The notes beneath the pieces were generated by a model that made no database searches, was not told the origin of the DNA, and worked only from the letters and a program-made list of their open reading frames with translations. This document shows, piece after piece, positions 1 through 8,822 of a stretch of 64,000 bases of DNA. This DNA is from JAWKWH01 sp963669285. GTDB taxonomy: Bacteria; Pseudomonadota; Alphaproteobacteria; Rhizobiales; Rhizobiaceae. The first letter of the stretch is position 1. Each line of letters opens with the position of its first letter. The stretch is from contig CAXXSI010000023.1 of the NCBI GenBank assembly GCA_963669285.2, positions 89,176 to 153,175 on the forward strand, read 5' to 3'. The translations under genes and the position numbers were made by a program.

Positions 1-1784
1 ACAACCTCACGCAAATCGGCACCGCTGCGCATCTCTCCGGTTCCCAGTTCGAGGATGGCTTCATCGATGCCGCTGTCGATCAAGTAATCCTCGAAAGCTT
101 TCTCATCCTTTATGTACTGCGCCGACTTGCCGCGGCTGACCTTGTAGAGCGGCGGTTGGGCAATATAGAGGTGCCCGCGCTCAATCAGCTCGGGCATCTG
201 GCGGAAAAAGAAGGTCAAGAGCAGCGTGCGGATATGCGCACCGTCCACATCGGCATCGGTCATGATGATGATCTTGTGGTAACGCAGCTTGTCGATATTG
301 AACTCGTCCTTGCCTATGCCTGTGCCGAGCGCTGTGATCAGCGTGCCGACCTGGTCGGAAGACAACATGCGGTCGAAGCGCGCGCGTTCGACATTGAGGA
401 TTTTCCCGCGCAGCGGCAGGATTGCCTGGTTTTGCCTCGAACGACCGGATTTGGCAGATCCGCCGGCGGAATCGCCCTCCACCAGGAACAGTTCCGATTT
501 TGCCGGATCGCGTTCCTGGCAGTCGGCCAGCTTGCCCGGCAAAGAGGTGATATCGAGCGCACCTTTGCGGCGGGTTAGTTCACGCGCCTTGCGGGCAGCC
601 TCTCGTGCGGCAGCGGCCTCGACAACCTTGCCGACAAGAGTTTTTGCCTCCGCCGGATGTTCTTCCAGCCAAGTCCCGAGCGCCTGGTTGATCAGGCTTT
701 CGACCACCGGCCGCACTTCCGAGGAAACAAGCTTGTCCTTGGTCTGCGACGAGAACTTCGGATCGGGAACCTTGACCGACAAGACGGCAGTGAGCCCTTC
801 CCGGCAATCATCACCGGTCAATGAGACCTTTTCCTTTTTGGTCAGGCCCGAGCTTTCGGCATAGCCGGTTACCTGTCTTGTCAGGGCGCCGCGAAAACCG
901 GCCAGATGGGTGCCTCCGTCGCGCTGCGGAATGTTGTTGGTGAAGCAAAGGACATTTTCGTGGTAGCTGTCGTTCCACCACATCGCCACTTCAACGGTAA
1001 TGCCGTCTTTCTCGCTCGAGATCGCGACCGGCTGGTCGATCAGCGGTTTCTTGGCGCGGTCGAGATACCGAACGAACGCCTCCAATCCGCCCTCGTAGAC
1101 CAGTTCTTCACGTCTGACATCGGCATGACGCGCATCGGTCAGCACGATGCGCACGCCGGAATTCAGGAATGCCAGTTCTCGCAGCCTGTGCTCCAGCGTG
1201 TCATAGCTGAACTCGGTCATCGTGAAGGTGTCGGTGGACGGCAGGAACGCGACCTCGGTTCCGGTCTCACCTGCGGAATCGCCGGTCACGGCAAGAGGAC
1301 TGTCGGCTACACCGTGGGTAAACGCCATTTCATGGATTTTTCCATCGCGGCGGATTTTCAGCTTCAACCAAACAGACAGCGCATTGACGACCGAAACGCC
1401 GACACCGTGCAGGCCGCCCGAGACCTTGTAGGAGTTCTGATCGAACTTACCGCCGGCATGAAGCTGCGTCATAATGACCTCTGCGGCCGAGACACCCTCT
1501 TCTGCGTGCAAATCGGTAGGAATACCGCGCCCATTGTCAGTTACGGTACACGATCCATCAGCGTTCAACGTCACCGTGACCAGCGTTGCATGGCCGGCCA
1601 ATGCCTCGTCAATGGCATTGTCGACGACTTCGTAGACCATGTGATGCAGGCCGGAACCGTCGTCGGTGTCTCCGATATACATGCCGGGCCGTTTGCGAAC
1701 GGCATCCAACCCCTTCAAAACCTTAATGGAATCGGCGCCGTACTCGCCGTTGCCGACGGCTTCGTTTTCAGGCGTGTCGCTCAT
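1..1784 (-). CDS. gyrB: DNA gyrase subunit B (partial, 3' end beyond window)
   Basis: ATP-dependent subunit of DNA gyrase, which introduces negative supercoils with GyrA. About 594 residues from the N-terminus are inside the window and the C-terminus runs off the left edge; alphaproteobacterial GyrB is roughly 800 residues. The GHKL ATPase signatures are visible (VVDNAIDEA, DNGRGIP, GGLHGVGVSVVNAL), followed by the transducer region and the TOPRIM motifs EGDSAGGSAK, PLRGKILNVE and TDADVDGAHI. The Lys after GGLHGVGVS and the IPQRDGGTH segment are of the GyrB/ParE family; RKRPGMYIGDTDDGSGLHH near residue 30 and the overall spacing favour GyrB over ParE. The start is the ATG at 1784, giving a normal short N-terminus (MSDTPENEAV). 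It stands alone downstream of a membrane protein gene on the same strand. Confidence 0.95.
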   Translation of the reverse strand, partial: MSDTPENEAVGNGEYGADSIKVLKGLDAVRKRPGMYIGDTDDGSGLHHMVYEVVDNAIDEALAGHATLVTVTLNADGSCTVTDNGRGIPTDLHAEEGVSAAEVIMTQLHAGGKFDQNSYKVSGGLHGVGVSVVNALSVWLKLKIRRDGKIHEMAFTHGVADSPLAVTGDSAGETGTEVAFLPSTDTFTMTEFSYDTLEHRLRELAFLNSGVRIVLTDARHADVRREELVYEGGLEAFVRYLDRAKKPLIDQPVAISSEKDGITVEVAMWWNDSYHENVLCFTNNIPQRDGGTHLAGFRGALTRQVTGYAESSGLTKKEKVSLTGDDCREGLTAVLSVKVPDPKFSSQTKDKLVSSEVRPVVESLINQALGTWLEEHPAEAKTLVGKVVEAAAAREAARKARELTRRKGALDITSLPGKLADCQERDPAKSELFLVEGDSAGGSAKSGRSRQNQAILPLRGKILNVERARFDRMLSSDQVGTLITALGTGIGKDEFNIDKLRYHKIIIMTDADVDGAHIRTLLLTFFFRQMPELIERGHLYIAQPPLYKVSRGKSAQYIKDEKAFEDYLIDSGIDEAILELGTGEMRSGADLREV

Positions 1785-1996
1785 AAATTCTCTAGCCCAG
1801 TTCTGCTGGAAAGGCTCGCGTCATTACCCCGCGAATCGCGAGCCGGAATGAGCCGTCAATATAGTGGTTTTACGGTGATTATCCAAATTCTTACACGGAT
1901 AAGACAACTCGCGCAGCTTTCATCAGGAAGACGTCGACAGACAAAGTCCGCCTGTGGTCAGATTGCTACGAAAACCAGATCAAACGGTGCCTGTAC

Positions 1997-3124
1997 TCAC
2001 GGCATCCACGGCAACTGAACCAGCGAGAGGTTCAGCCAGGCGACCCAGCTGTGGTTGAGGAACTGGGCAAAGAAAAGCTGGAATGAAAACGCCCCCCAGC
2101 CGGTAATCATGGCCAACAAAACGGCGACAGATCCGAGACTTGCGCCGGACCATGCAACCGATCGAACAATGATATTGCGCTGCACCGGCTCTGCCGATTT
2201 CGTCAAACCAAACCGGTCGAGAAACCGGCGCTCGACCGGCAGCAGGACCTCGGCGCTGAGCCTCCCGTTTGCAATCCCGCTGGCGATCTTGCGGGCATAG
2301 TGGCGTGCTGCCACCAGGTGCAGAGCGACAAACAACGTGAATACCAGCCCCGCCACCGCCAGCGGCCAGCCCATCCTGATCAGCTCCGCCTGCCCGTCGC
2401 TCAGGGGTTGCGGTAAGCCGTCGATGTAATTGCCAATGCCAAGCGGGGCGATTTTCGCGCCCGTGACCAGCAAACCGGCGACGAGATAGAGAACCACCAG
2501 CCACAGCGCCGGTAGCCGACCCAGTCGGCGCAGTTGGTGCGACAGGGAAAAGTCATAAAACGAGCGCCAGTGGCCGGTCACCGCCTGCCGGGCCTGCGCC
2601 AGGGGCAAATGTATCATCGCGGCGATGAAAATCGCCACGCCGGTCAGCGCCGTAACCGGCCCAACCCATGCCTGTTCATAGCCCTTGTTGAACGAGTTTT
2701 CCCACCCGGCCCACCATCCCAGCAGCCAAAGCAGGCAGGCCGGAAGCGTGATCACCCAGCAATTCAACGCCATCTGCAGGCCGAGCGAAAAGTTCTCCCG
2801 CAGAGAGCCGAGCAAGGCGGCAAACAGATATCGGATTCTCCGGCGAACCGGCTTTGCCGGGGCGAAAGCCTGCGAAAGCGTGCCGCTGAACCTTTGCGAA
2901 ATGATCCAGTTGGGCCATTTAACCAGATGGGCTGTTTCTTCCTGCGCAGCCATTGCTGCAGCAAAGCTTTTCGCGGTGTTGCCAGACTGCCTGTGCCATG
3001 CCTTGACGGCAGTGCGCCGCATTGCCCGTCCGGTCCAACCAAGCACAAGAATGGCAGTGACCGGCGTGAGGCACAGAACGACGCCGATTGAAAACTTCCA
3101 AACAAATGCCAGCAGGCGCCTCAT
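1997..3124 (-). CDS. Multi-pass membrane protein of unknown function
   Basis: I do not recognise a family. The protein, about 375 residues from the ATG at 3124, has a hydrophobic N-terminal segment (FSIGVVLCLTPVTAILVLGW) and about seven further candidate membrane segments, among them WVITLPACLLWLLGWWAGW, WVGPVTALTGVAIFIAAMI, ALWLVVLYLVAGLLVTGAKI and MGWPLAVAGLVFTLFVALHLVA. A longer reading with 11 extra residues starts at 3157, but MRRLLAFVWKF is a more natural membrane-protein start. It begins 39 bases after the stop of the phosphatase-superfamily gene on the same strand, so the two are probably co-transcribed and may act together at the envelope. No catalytic motif is visible. Confidence 0.75.
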   Translation of the reverse strand: MRRLLAFVWKFSIGVVLCLTPVTAILVLGWTGRAMRRTAVKAWHRQSGNTAKSFAAAMAAQEETAHLVKWPNWIISQRFSGTLSQAFAPAKPVRRRIRYLFAALLGSLRENFSLGLQMALNCWVITLPACLLWLLGWWAGWENSFNKGYEQAWVGPVTALTGVAIFIAAMIHLPLAQARQAVTGHWRSFYDFSLSHQLRRLGRLPALWLVVLYLVAGLLVTGAKIAPLGIGNYIDGLPQPLSDGQAELIRMGWPLAVAGLVFTLFVALHLVAARHYARKIASGIANGRLSAEVLLPVERRFLDRFGLTKSAEPVQRNIIVRSVAWSGASLGSVAVLLAMITGWGAFSFQLFFAQFLNHSWVAWLNLSLVQLPWMP

Positions 3125-3163
3125 GATATCGCCGTCACCGGGCCCGTTTGATGCCAACGCTGA

Positions 3164-4339
3164 TCATGCGAATGCCTCGGCTAGCGGAGGCCCCTCGGCG
3201 TGGCGTGTCCTGACGCCCATCAATTGTCCGATGGTCGCGGCAATGGACACCTGATCAACCCTTTTGTCGACGACGGTGTTGCGGGCGATGCCGGGTCCAA
3301 ACATCAACGCCCATATCTGGTGCGCCGAGCGGGAATTGAAATGGTGCTGGCAGGCAATATCCATCATCGTGTTGTCGTCGCGACCGCAATCGGGAACGAT
3401 GACAAAGACCGTGTTGCCGCGATATTCCGGATCGTTTTCGACGGTTGCAACGAGCTGCTGCAGACCGTTGTCGATGATCGAGATTCCCCGTGTGTAATGG
3501 CTCAGATTGCCCCAATGTACATAATCCGGGTCCTGATAGTTGATCATCATCAGCCGCGGTCTCAACTCTCGGATCGCCCGGATGGACAATTCGGTGAGCA
3601 GCCGGTCGCCGCGCGGATTGACAAATCCGCTGTCCCCGTAGTGGCGGCGCCAACGCTGCCAGAACCCTTCCATGGCCGGGCCCTGATCGCCGGCGAGTTC
3701 GCCGCGATAGTTGCGGGCTTCGCGTTCGGCCAATTGCTTGCTCAATTCCTCCCTCGCCGCGGCATCGAGATCGCCTTTCAACTGCTCCCGCAACAGCCAA
3801 ATCTTGTACCAATGCAGGCTCATGACACTGGAGCGGTACTCGATGCCGTAATTGTGGTTCTCCGAAAAGTTCAGATAATCCTCGCTGATGCGGTCTTCGC
3901 CGTTGACGATCAGCGCCTGATGGTCGGGAATGGCATGGCTTTTCCGCAGATATTCAAACAGTGTCGGCGATTTCGGCTCGAATCGATCGGAAAGGATGCG
4001 GCCCTCGACATCCTCGTAGCGATCATAGCGGCCGGTCAGTATGTACAGCGTTCCTTGCGAATGACTGGTGACGACGCCTTCCTGTGACGAGATCATCATG
4101 TTGTTGAACAGCGTGCCGCGCTTGGCCAGCACGTGCGCAAGGTACGGGCTGTATGTGGTCTCGGGCTCGATCGTCTCGCGCCGTCGAACCCCGCCGCCAA
4201 AGCGCACGATGATGACATTGGGACCTGAATAGGCGGCCTTCGAACATGCGGTGCGGCTTCCTAACACGCCGAGACCTGCCGACAGGCCAAGCGTCAGAAC
4301 GCCCTTGTTCAGCTCACGGCGATTGATCATGCTGGCCAT
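3164..4339 (-). CDS. Exported alkaline-phosphatase/sulfatase-superfamily protein with an atypical metal site
   Basis: About 391 residues from the ATG at 4339, which has AAGGGC a few bases upstream; a longer reading to 4471 would overlap the divergent P450 gene. The N-terminus INRRELNKGVLTLGLSAGLGV resembles a twin-arginine signal, implying export. The fold is suggested by an early beta strand (NVIIVRF), the TSHSQGTLYILTGRY segment where the nucleophile Ser/Thr normally lies, VIVPDCGRDDN (usual metal-binding D/G region) and a later CQHHFNSRSAHQIWALMFGPGI with the expected histidine. The aspartate usually following the first strand appears to be replaced by FGGG, so activity may be altered. Divergent from the P450 gene and upstream of a membrane protein. 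Substrate unknown. Confidence 0.7.
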   Translation of the reverse strand: MASMINRRELNKGVLTLGLSAGLGVLGSRTACSKAAYSGPNVIIVRFGGGVRRRETIEPETTYSPYLAHVLAKRGTLFNNMMISSQEGVVTSHSQGTLYILTGRYDRYEDVEGRILSDRFEPKSPTLFEYLRKSHAIPDHQALIVNGEDRISEDYLNFSENHNYGIEYRSSVMSLHWYKIWLLREQLKGDLDAAAREELSKQLAEREARNYRGELAGDQGPAMEGFWQRWRRHYGDSGFVNPRGDRLLTELSIRAIRELRPRLMMINYQDPDYVHWGNLSHYTRGISIIDNGLQQLVATVENDPEYRGNTVFVIVPDCGRDDNTMMDIACQHHFNSRSAHQIWALMFGPGIARNTVVDKRVDQVSIAATIGQLMGVRTRHAEGPPLAEAFA

Positions 4340-4474
4340 AATTTGCCCTTCCGCTTGGAAACCGTGGCAAAAATCCACCAGCAACATGACCATTCCATGG
4401 CAAGGCCGCACGCCTTGGCGATTGCAACGGAGGCTGAGGCCCCCTATTTTCGATGCATCGGAGGATCGCACTTC

Positions 4475-5851
4475 ATGGATGCGACGCCATCACCATTTTC
4501 GCCGCCTGCGCCCAAGCCGCGCTCGCACATTCCAAGCGCGTGGGAAGTCGTGCGCACGGTTTACCGCAATCCGCTCGAATTGTGGGGTGAGCCATCCTAC
4601 AATGAGCGCTGGATTCACACGCGGTTCTTCAATGAGCGGGCGCTGATCGTCAACGATCCGGGCCTGGTCCGGCACGTCCTCGTCGACAATGCCAAGAATT
4701 TCAAGATGGCGAAGGTTCGTCAGCTGATTCTGCGCCCGATCCTGGCCGACGGCCTGCTGACAGCGGAAGGCGATATCTGGAAGCGCTCGCGCAAGGCCAT
4801 GGCGCCGGTGTTCACGCCGCGCCATATCGACGGATTCGCAGATGTCATGCTGCGCGAAACCGAAGCCCATGCCGAGCGATTTGTGGCCTTGGAAGGTGAT
4901 TATGTCGAGCGGGATATTGCCGTCGACATGACCGAGCTGACATTTGCCATTCTTTCGGCGACGCTGTTCTCGGCCGAAATCGCCTCGCCGGGCGTCGATT
5001 TTGCCGAGCAGGTCGACAAGCTGTTGTCGACGATGGGCCGGGTCGATCCGCTCGACTTGCTGAAGGCGCCGTCATGGTTGCCGCGGCTCACTCGAATCCG
5101 CGGCCGCAAGTCACTGAAATTTTTCAGAAAGATGGTGGCCGATACCATCGATCTGCGGCGCAACAAGGTGCGCGCGGGCGAAGCGGTTCCCGATGATTTT
5201 CTGACGCTGCTGCTGCGGCAGGAAGGCGCAGACGGATTGTCGGCGAGCGAGATCGAAGACAACATCATCACTTTCATCGGCGCCGGCCACGAAACCACGG
5301 CGCGTGCCCTGACGTGGGCAATCTACTGCCTGGCGAACTCGCCGCGCGACAGAGCACTGGTCGAAGCCGAGACCGACCGGGTATTGGCGCTGGAACTGCC
5401 GCCAAAGGACTGGCTCGATCAGATGCCGATCACCCGGGCTGCTTTTGAAGAAGCGATGCGGCTATATCCGCCTGCACCTTCGATAAACCGCGCAGCGATC
5501 GAAGACGACAACTGGAATGGCGTCGAAATTCCGGCTGAAACAACTGTGCTGGTCATGCCCTGGACCCTGCATCGCCACCGGTTGTTGTGGGATCAGCCCG
5601 ACGCTTTCATGCCGGAGCGGTTTTGGCCGGAAAATCGCGGCAAGATCGATCGGTTTCAGTATCTTCCGTTCGGCGCGGGACCGCGTGTCTGCATCGGTTC
5701 GACCTTCGCCCTGCAGGAAGCGGTGATCGCGCTGGCCATCCTGTTGTCACGGTTCCGCTTTGAATGCACTGCAGACACCAATCCCTGGCCAGTGCAAAAA
5801 CTGACGACACAGCCGCAGGGCGGCATGCCGATGCGGATTGCGGCGCGATAG
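4475..5851 (+). CDS. Cytochrome P450
   Basis: Haem-thiolate monooxygenase of about 458 residues. Visible signatures are the I-helix oxygen-activation motif GAGHETT (His at about residue 272), the K-helix ExxR (E326, R329, followed by LYPPAPS), the PERF segment, and the haem-binding loop FGAGPRVCIG with the ligand Cys near residue 406. The start chosen is the ATG at 4475, preceded by GGAGGA; an upstream reading to 4343 adds 44 residues with no P450 character and overlaps the divergent gene. No ferredoxin or reductase gene lies next to it, and no fused reductase domain is present, so electrons must come from elsewhere. Substrate cannot be inferred; the fatty-acid/terpenoid-type long-chain P450 look (LYPPAPSINR) is only suggestive. 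Confidence 0.93.
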   Translation: MDATPSPFSPPAPKPRSHIPSAWEVVRTVYRNPLELWGEPSYNERWIHTRFFNERALIVNDPGLVRHVLVDNAKNFKMAKVRQLILRPILADGLLTAEGDIWKRSRKAMAPVFTPRHIDGFADVMLRETEAHAERFVALEGDYVERDIAVDMTELTFAILSATLFSAEIASPGVDFAEQVDKLLSTMGRVDPLDLLKAPSWLPRLTRIRGRKSLKFFRKMVADTIDLRRNKVRAGEAVPDDFLTLLLRQEGADGLSASEIEDNIITFIGAGHETTARALTWAIYCLANSPRDRALVEAETDRVLALELPPKDWLDQMPITRAAFEEAMRLYPPAPSINRAAIEDDNWNGVEIPAETTVLVMPWTLHRHRLLWDQPDAFMPERFWPENRGKIDRFQYLPFGAGPRVCIGSTFALQEAVIALAILLSRFRFECTADTNPWPVQKLTTQPQGGMPMRIAAR

Positions 5852-5868
5852 GCCAGGATTGCGATGCG

Positions 5869-6243
5869 TCATGCCCGCCCGTACCAGGCGTTCTCGACAT
5901 GAATCGGCCAGCGCCAGGGCAGAACCGCGACAAGGTCGAAACGTATCGATAGGCGGCCGTGGTCAGGCTGGCGCGAAAGCCAGATATCGGCTGCCGCTTC
6001 AATGCGGCGTTCTGCATGAACGGTGACCGCGTTCATCGCGTCCATCAAGGTTGAGCGCGCTTTGACCTCGACGATTGCCACCAGATCTCCACGGCGGGCG
6101 ATCAGGTCTATTTCACCAAGTTTCGTGCGATAGCGCCGCGCGACGATGCGGTATCCTTTGGCCATCAACGCGGCCGCTGCCAGAAACTCGCCGCGGTGGC
6201 CCTTTTTGAATGCCTGCCGGCGCTTGTCGGTGGTGTTGTTCAT
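5869..6243 (-). CDS. yraN: YraN family protein (UPF0102), endonuclease-fold
   Basis: Short protein (124 residues) with the YraN/UPF0102 pattern: GHRGEFLAAAAL near the start, then GYRIVARRYRTKLGEIDLIARRGDLVAIVEVKAR. The E, D, ExK arrangement (GEIDLI, VEVKAR) is that of the restriction-endonuclease-like nuclease fold. Its biological role is not established in general. The ATG at 6243 overlaps the TGA of rsmI by four bases (ATGA), showing translational coupling. The rsmI-yraN pair next to an LpoA-type gene is a common proteobacterial arrangement, which supports the call. Confidence 0.9.
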   Translation of the reverse strand: MNNTTDKRRQAFKKGHRGEFLAAAALMAKGYRIVARRYRTKLGEIDLIARRGDLVAIVEVKARSTLMDAMNAVTVHAERRIEAAADIWLSRQPDHGRLSIRFDLVAVLPWRWPIHVENAWYGRA

Positions 6244-7187
6244 CCTTGTTCGGGCTTCATTGCAAGCAGCCTGGCATACAGTTCTCGTTTCGGGCGGCCG
6301 GTCAGTTTGGCTGCTTCGCTCGCCGCGCGCGATGCCGGCATCTCGGCGACCAGAGAAATCAGCAAGGCGTCGCAGTCCTGTTCGGACATGGTACCCGTCT
6401 CGGCCGGCGGACCGACGCAGACAACAATCTCGCCCTTTGGCGTAACCGCCTTGGCGTAGTGGGCAGACAGTTCCGACAAGGTTCCGCGGCGGATCTCCTC
6501 AAATCGCTTTGTCAATTCGCGCGCGACGGCACAATGCCGATTGCCACCCAATTCCTGTTCCATTGCCGCCAACGCATCGGCAAGCCTGCGCGAAGATTCG
6601 TAGAATATCAGCGTCGCATCCGCTCCGGCCAGTTCGGCAAGTTTGCGCGAACGCGGTCCCGGTTTGGATGGCAAGAACCCGATGAAAAGAAAGCTGTCCG
6701 TTGGCAGTCCAGACGCAGTCAATGCAGCGAGTGACGCCGAGGCGCCAGGAATGGGGATCACCGGCAATTGCCGCTTGATCGCTTCCTCGACCAGCCTGAA
6801 TCCGGGGTCTGAAACCAGCGGTGTGCCGGCATCGGACACAAGCGCAACGGACTTTCCCGACTCAATTGCATCCAGCAATTCCGGGCCAGCGGTTTTCGCA
6901 TTGTGCTCGTGATAGGCGGTCGGCCTTTGCGCGATACCGTAGCGGGAAAGCAAAATCCTGGTGACGCGGGTGTCCTCTGCGGCAAGGAGATCGGCAGCGG
7001 CCAGCGTTTCCAGTGCGCGGATGGTTATGTCCCCCAGATTGCCGATCGGGGTGGCCACCAGGTACAGGCCCGGGTCCAGCGGCGGCGCGATAACCTCATG
7101 TCCGGATGCGAGAAATGATTTTATTCGGTTTTGCACAGATCTCGTCGGCTTCGTTGATTGGATTTTCAAGGACTCTTTGACACGCAA
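6240..7187 (-). CDS. rsmI: 16S rRNA (cytidine-1402-2'-O)-methyltransferase
   Basis: Methylates the ribose 2'-O of C1402 in 16S rRNA using S-adenosylmethionine, tuning decoding fidelity. The tetrapyrrole-methylase fold shows GLYLVATPIGNLGDIT, AAEDTR, VSDAGTPLVSDPGF, IPGASA and the LPTDSFLFIGFLP segment, all family hallmarks; length (about 275-315 residues) is normal. The start is uncertain: the longest reading uses a TTG at 7187, and in-frame TTG (7169) and GTG (7136) codons are closer to the conserved domain. Upstream and divergent by about 75 bases is the LpoA-like gene; downstream it overlaps yraN. Confidence 0.94.
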   Translation of the reverse strand: MRVKESLKIQSTKPTRSVQNRIKSFLASGHEVIAPPLDPGLYLVATPIGNLGDITIRALETLAAADLLAAEDTRVTRILLSRYGIAQRPTAYHEHNAKTAGPELLDAIESGKSVALVSDAGTPLVSDPGFRLVEEAIKRQLPVIPIPGASASLAALTASGLPTDSFLFIGFLPSKPGPRSRKLAELAGADATLIFYESSRRLADALAAMEQELGGNRHCAVARELTKRFEEIRRGTLSELSAHYAKAVTPKGEIVVCVGPPAETGTMSEQDCDALLISLVAEMPASRAASEAAKLTGRPKRELYARLLAMKPEQG

Positions 7188-7262
7188 TGATCACGGTTGC
7201 AAAATCGACCCAATAACGCGAGGCGGTGGCGGCCGGTTTTCGCGAGGCGCGGGGTTTGAACT

Positions 7263-8472
7263 ATGGCAACTTTTCCAACGAGGCCGATCCGTTCGGCGGC
7301 CGCAACTATCGCTTTGGCGGCAGCGGTGGCGCTGACATCGTGCCAGAGCGGCGGTATTCCATTCGGTCTCCCCGATCCTAAACAGGCGGAACCCGCGCCG
7401 AAAGCCGAGTTGCCCTCCGCTGAAGGGTGAGGTGATCGGCCAGGGTGAAGTACGGGTTGCGCTATTGTTGCCGATGACGGCACCGGGCAATGCGGCCAGA
7501 ATTGCCGGTGAACTGAAAAACGCGGCAAGCATGGCAATGGAGGATTGGGGCATGCAAACGCTCCAGCTTGTCGTCAAGGACACGAAGGGGACGCCCAACG
7601 GCGCGGTGGATGCAGCATCCGAAGCGAGCACCGAAGGCGCTTCGATTGTGCTCGGTCCGCTGTTTGCGGGAAGTGTCACGGCGGTAACCGGGGTGTTGCG
7701 GCCGGCTGGTAAAACGATCATTGCCTATTCGTCGGATTCCAGCGTCGGTGGCCAAGGCGTTTATCTTGCTTCGTTTTTGCCACAGACAATCATCGATCGC
7801 ACGCTCTCCTATGCGGTCGCGAACGGACAACGCGATATAGCAGCCATCCTGCCAAATGGCGCTGTCGGCAATCTGGCCGAAAGGCAAATCAAGAAAACCC
7901 TGTCGCGAACCGGCGGCAATCTGGTCGCCGTCTCACGCTATGATTACAACGACGCCTCGGTTGAGGCAGCCATCGAGGCGATCGCTCCCAGCATTCCAAA
8001 CGCGCAGGCGTTGTTTATTCCCGATGGCGGCAGCACACCCGGCGCGATCGCCAACACGCTGCGACGGCGCGGTGTTGAACTCGCGGGGAAAAAGCTGCTC
8101 GGTACCGGCCAATGGGCAAGCGCGGATTTGAAGAATCCGGCACTTGCCGGTGCCTGGTTTGCCGATGCCGACCAATCTTCGATTATCAACTTCAAGTCCA
8201 AGTACTCGGCGAAATTCGGAACCGCCCCATCGTCGGTCGCACCACTGGCCTATGACACGGTCGCCCTGATTTCCGGTATCGTCAAACGCTTCGGTGCGTC
8301 CGGCCTGACCAATGAAGTCATCGAAAGCCGAACCGGTTACTCCGGATACACCGGCATATTCAGATTCAAACCGGACGGCTCCAACGATCGCGGGCTCGCT
8401 GTGTACGAGATCTCCGGTGACAATTTACGGACTGTGAGTCCGGCACCAAAGGCGTTTGGCGCCGGAAGCTGA
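7263..8472 (+). pseudogene. LpoA-like penicillin-binding-protein activator lipoprotein, interrupted by a +1 frameshift
   Basis: The main body (7432 to 8472, 346 residues) is a periplasmic-binding-protein-like domain of the LpoA/amino-acid-ABC-receptor type: VRVALLLPMTAPG, VLGPLFAGSVTAV, AYSSDSSVGGQGVYLASFLP, FIPDGGSTPGAI and PLAYDTVALIS. It has no signal peptide of its own. A signal peptide with a lipobox-like end (AAAVALTSCQSGG) is encoded just upstream from the ATG at 7263 but in the previous frame, ending at a TGA at 7428-7430. Removing one C from the CCC run at 7413-7415 joins the two into one lipoprotein (ELPPLKGEVIGQ). Divergent to rsmI-yraN, the usual place of this gene. A sequencing error is the simplest explanation; a true disruption would leave the protein unexported. 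Confidence 0.8.
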
Positions 8473-8508
8473 AACCTCTGAGTGCTGCATCAAGCCGGAG
8501 TGGCGGGC

Positions 8509-8822
8509 TAGAGCGTATCCGGCTTCAAATGGAATCGTTTGAACGTAGGGATTTTGTGTTCCGGCAAGGAGCGCGGGGGCGACGCGGTGCGAGTACCGTT
8601 AGACCCGCGCGACGCAGACCGGGGCGCAAAAGGCCAAGTTGAAATGATTGCGGTTTATCCTTATCATTCAAGTGCTTGACGGTTCGCCTGCTTGGCAGTC
8701 TTTTCCGCATCAGCATTGTCGAAATCCTCGCACGATGGCAACATCGCGCTATCGGCGTTCTCCTCGCTGATGTAAAAAATTCTTGCCAACAAACCGCTCC
8801 CATTTAAGCCGGACACGCTCTA
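8509..8822. repeat. RIME-like mosaic palindromic intergenic element (long form)
   Basis: A 314-base intergenic element bounded by imperfect inverted ends: the left end begins TAGAGCGTATCCGGCTTC and the right end, read on the other strand, begins TAGAGCGTGTCCGGCTTA, both followed by AAATGG. The left 65 bases, including TTCCGGCAAGGAG, match the shorter element at 27316-27419. It fills the whole gap between the LpoA-like gene and the SDR gene, and its terminal CTA at 8820-8822 is the stop codon (TAG) of the SDR gene. Rhizobial intergenic mosaic elements (RIME) of about 106 bases with two palindromes are established; assignment to that family is an inference. I see no convincing gene inside. Confidence 0.7.

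Noticed and set aside
3200..4087. A 295-codon open frame on the plus strand opposite the phosphatase-superfamily gene
   Set aside because: It mirrors the minus-strand gene, has no recognisable family pattern, and the minus-strand protein has clear domain features.
8525..8803. A 92-codon frame on the minus strand inside the long palindromic element
   Set aside because: It lies wholly within repeat sequence, is Arg-rich and without family character.
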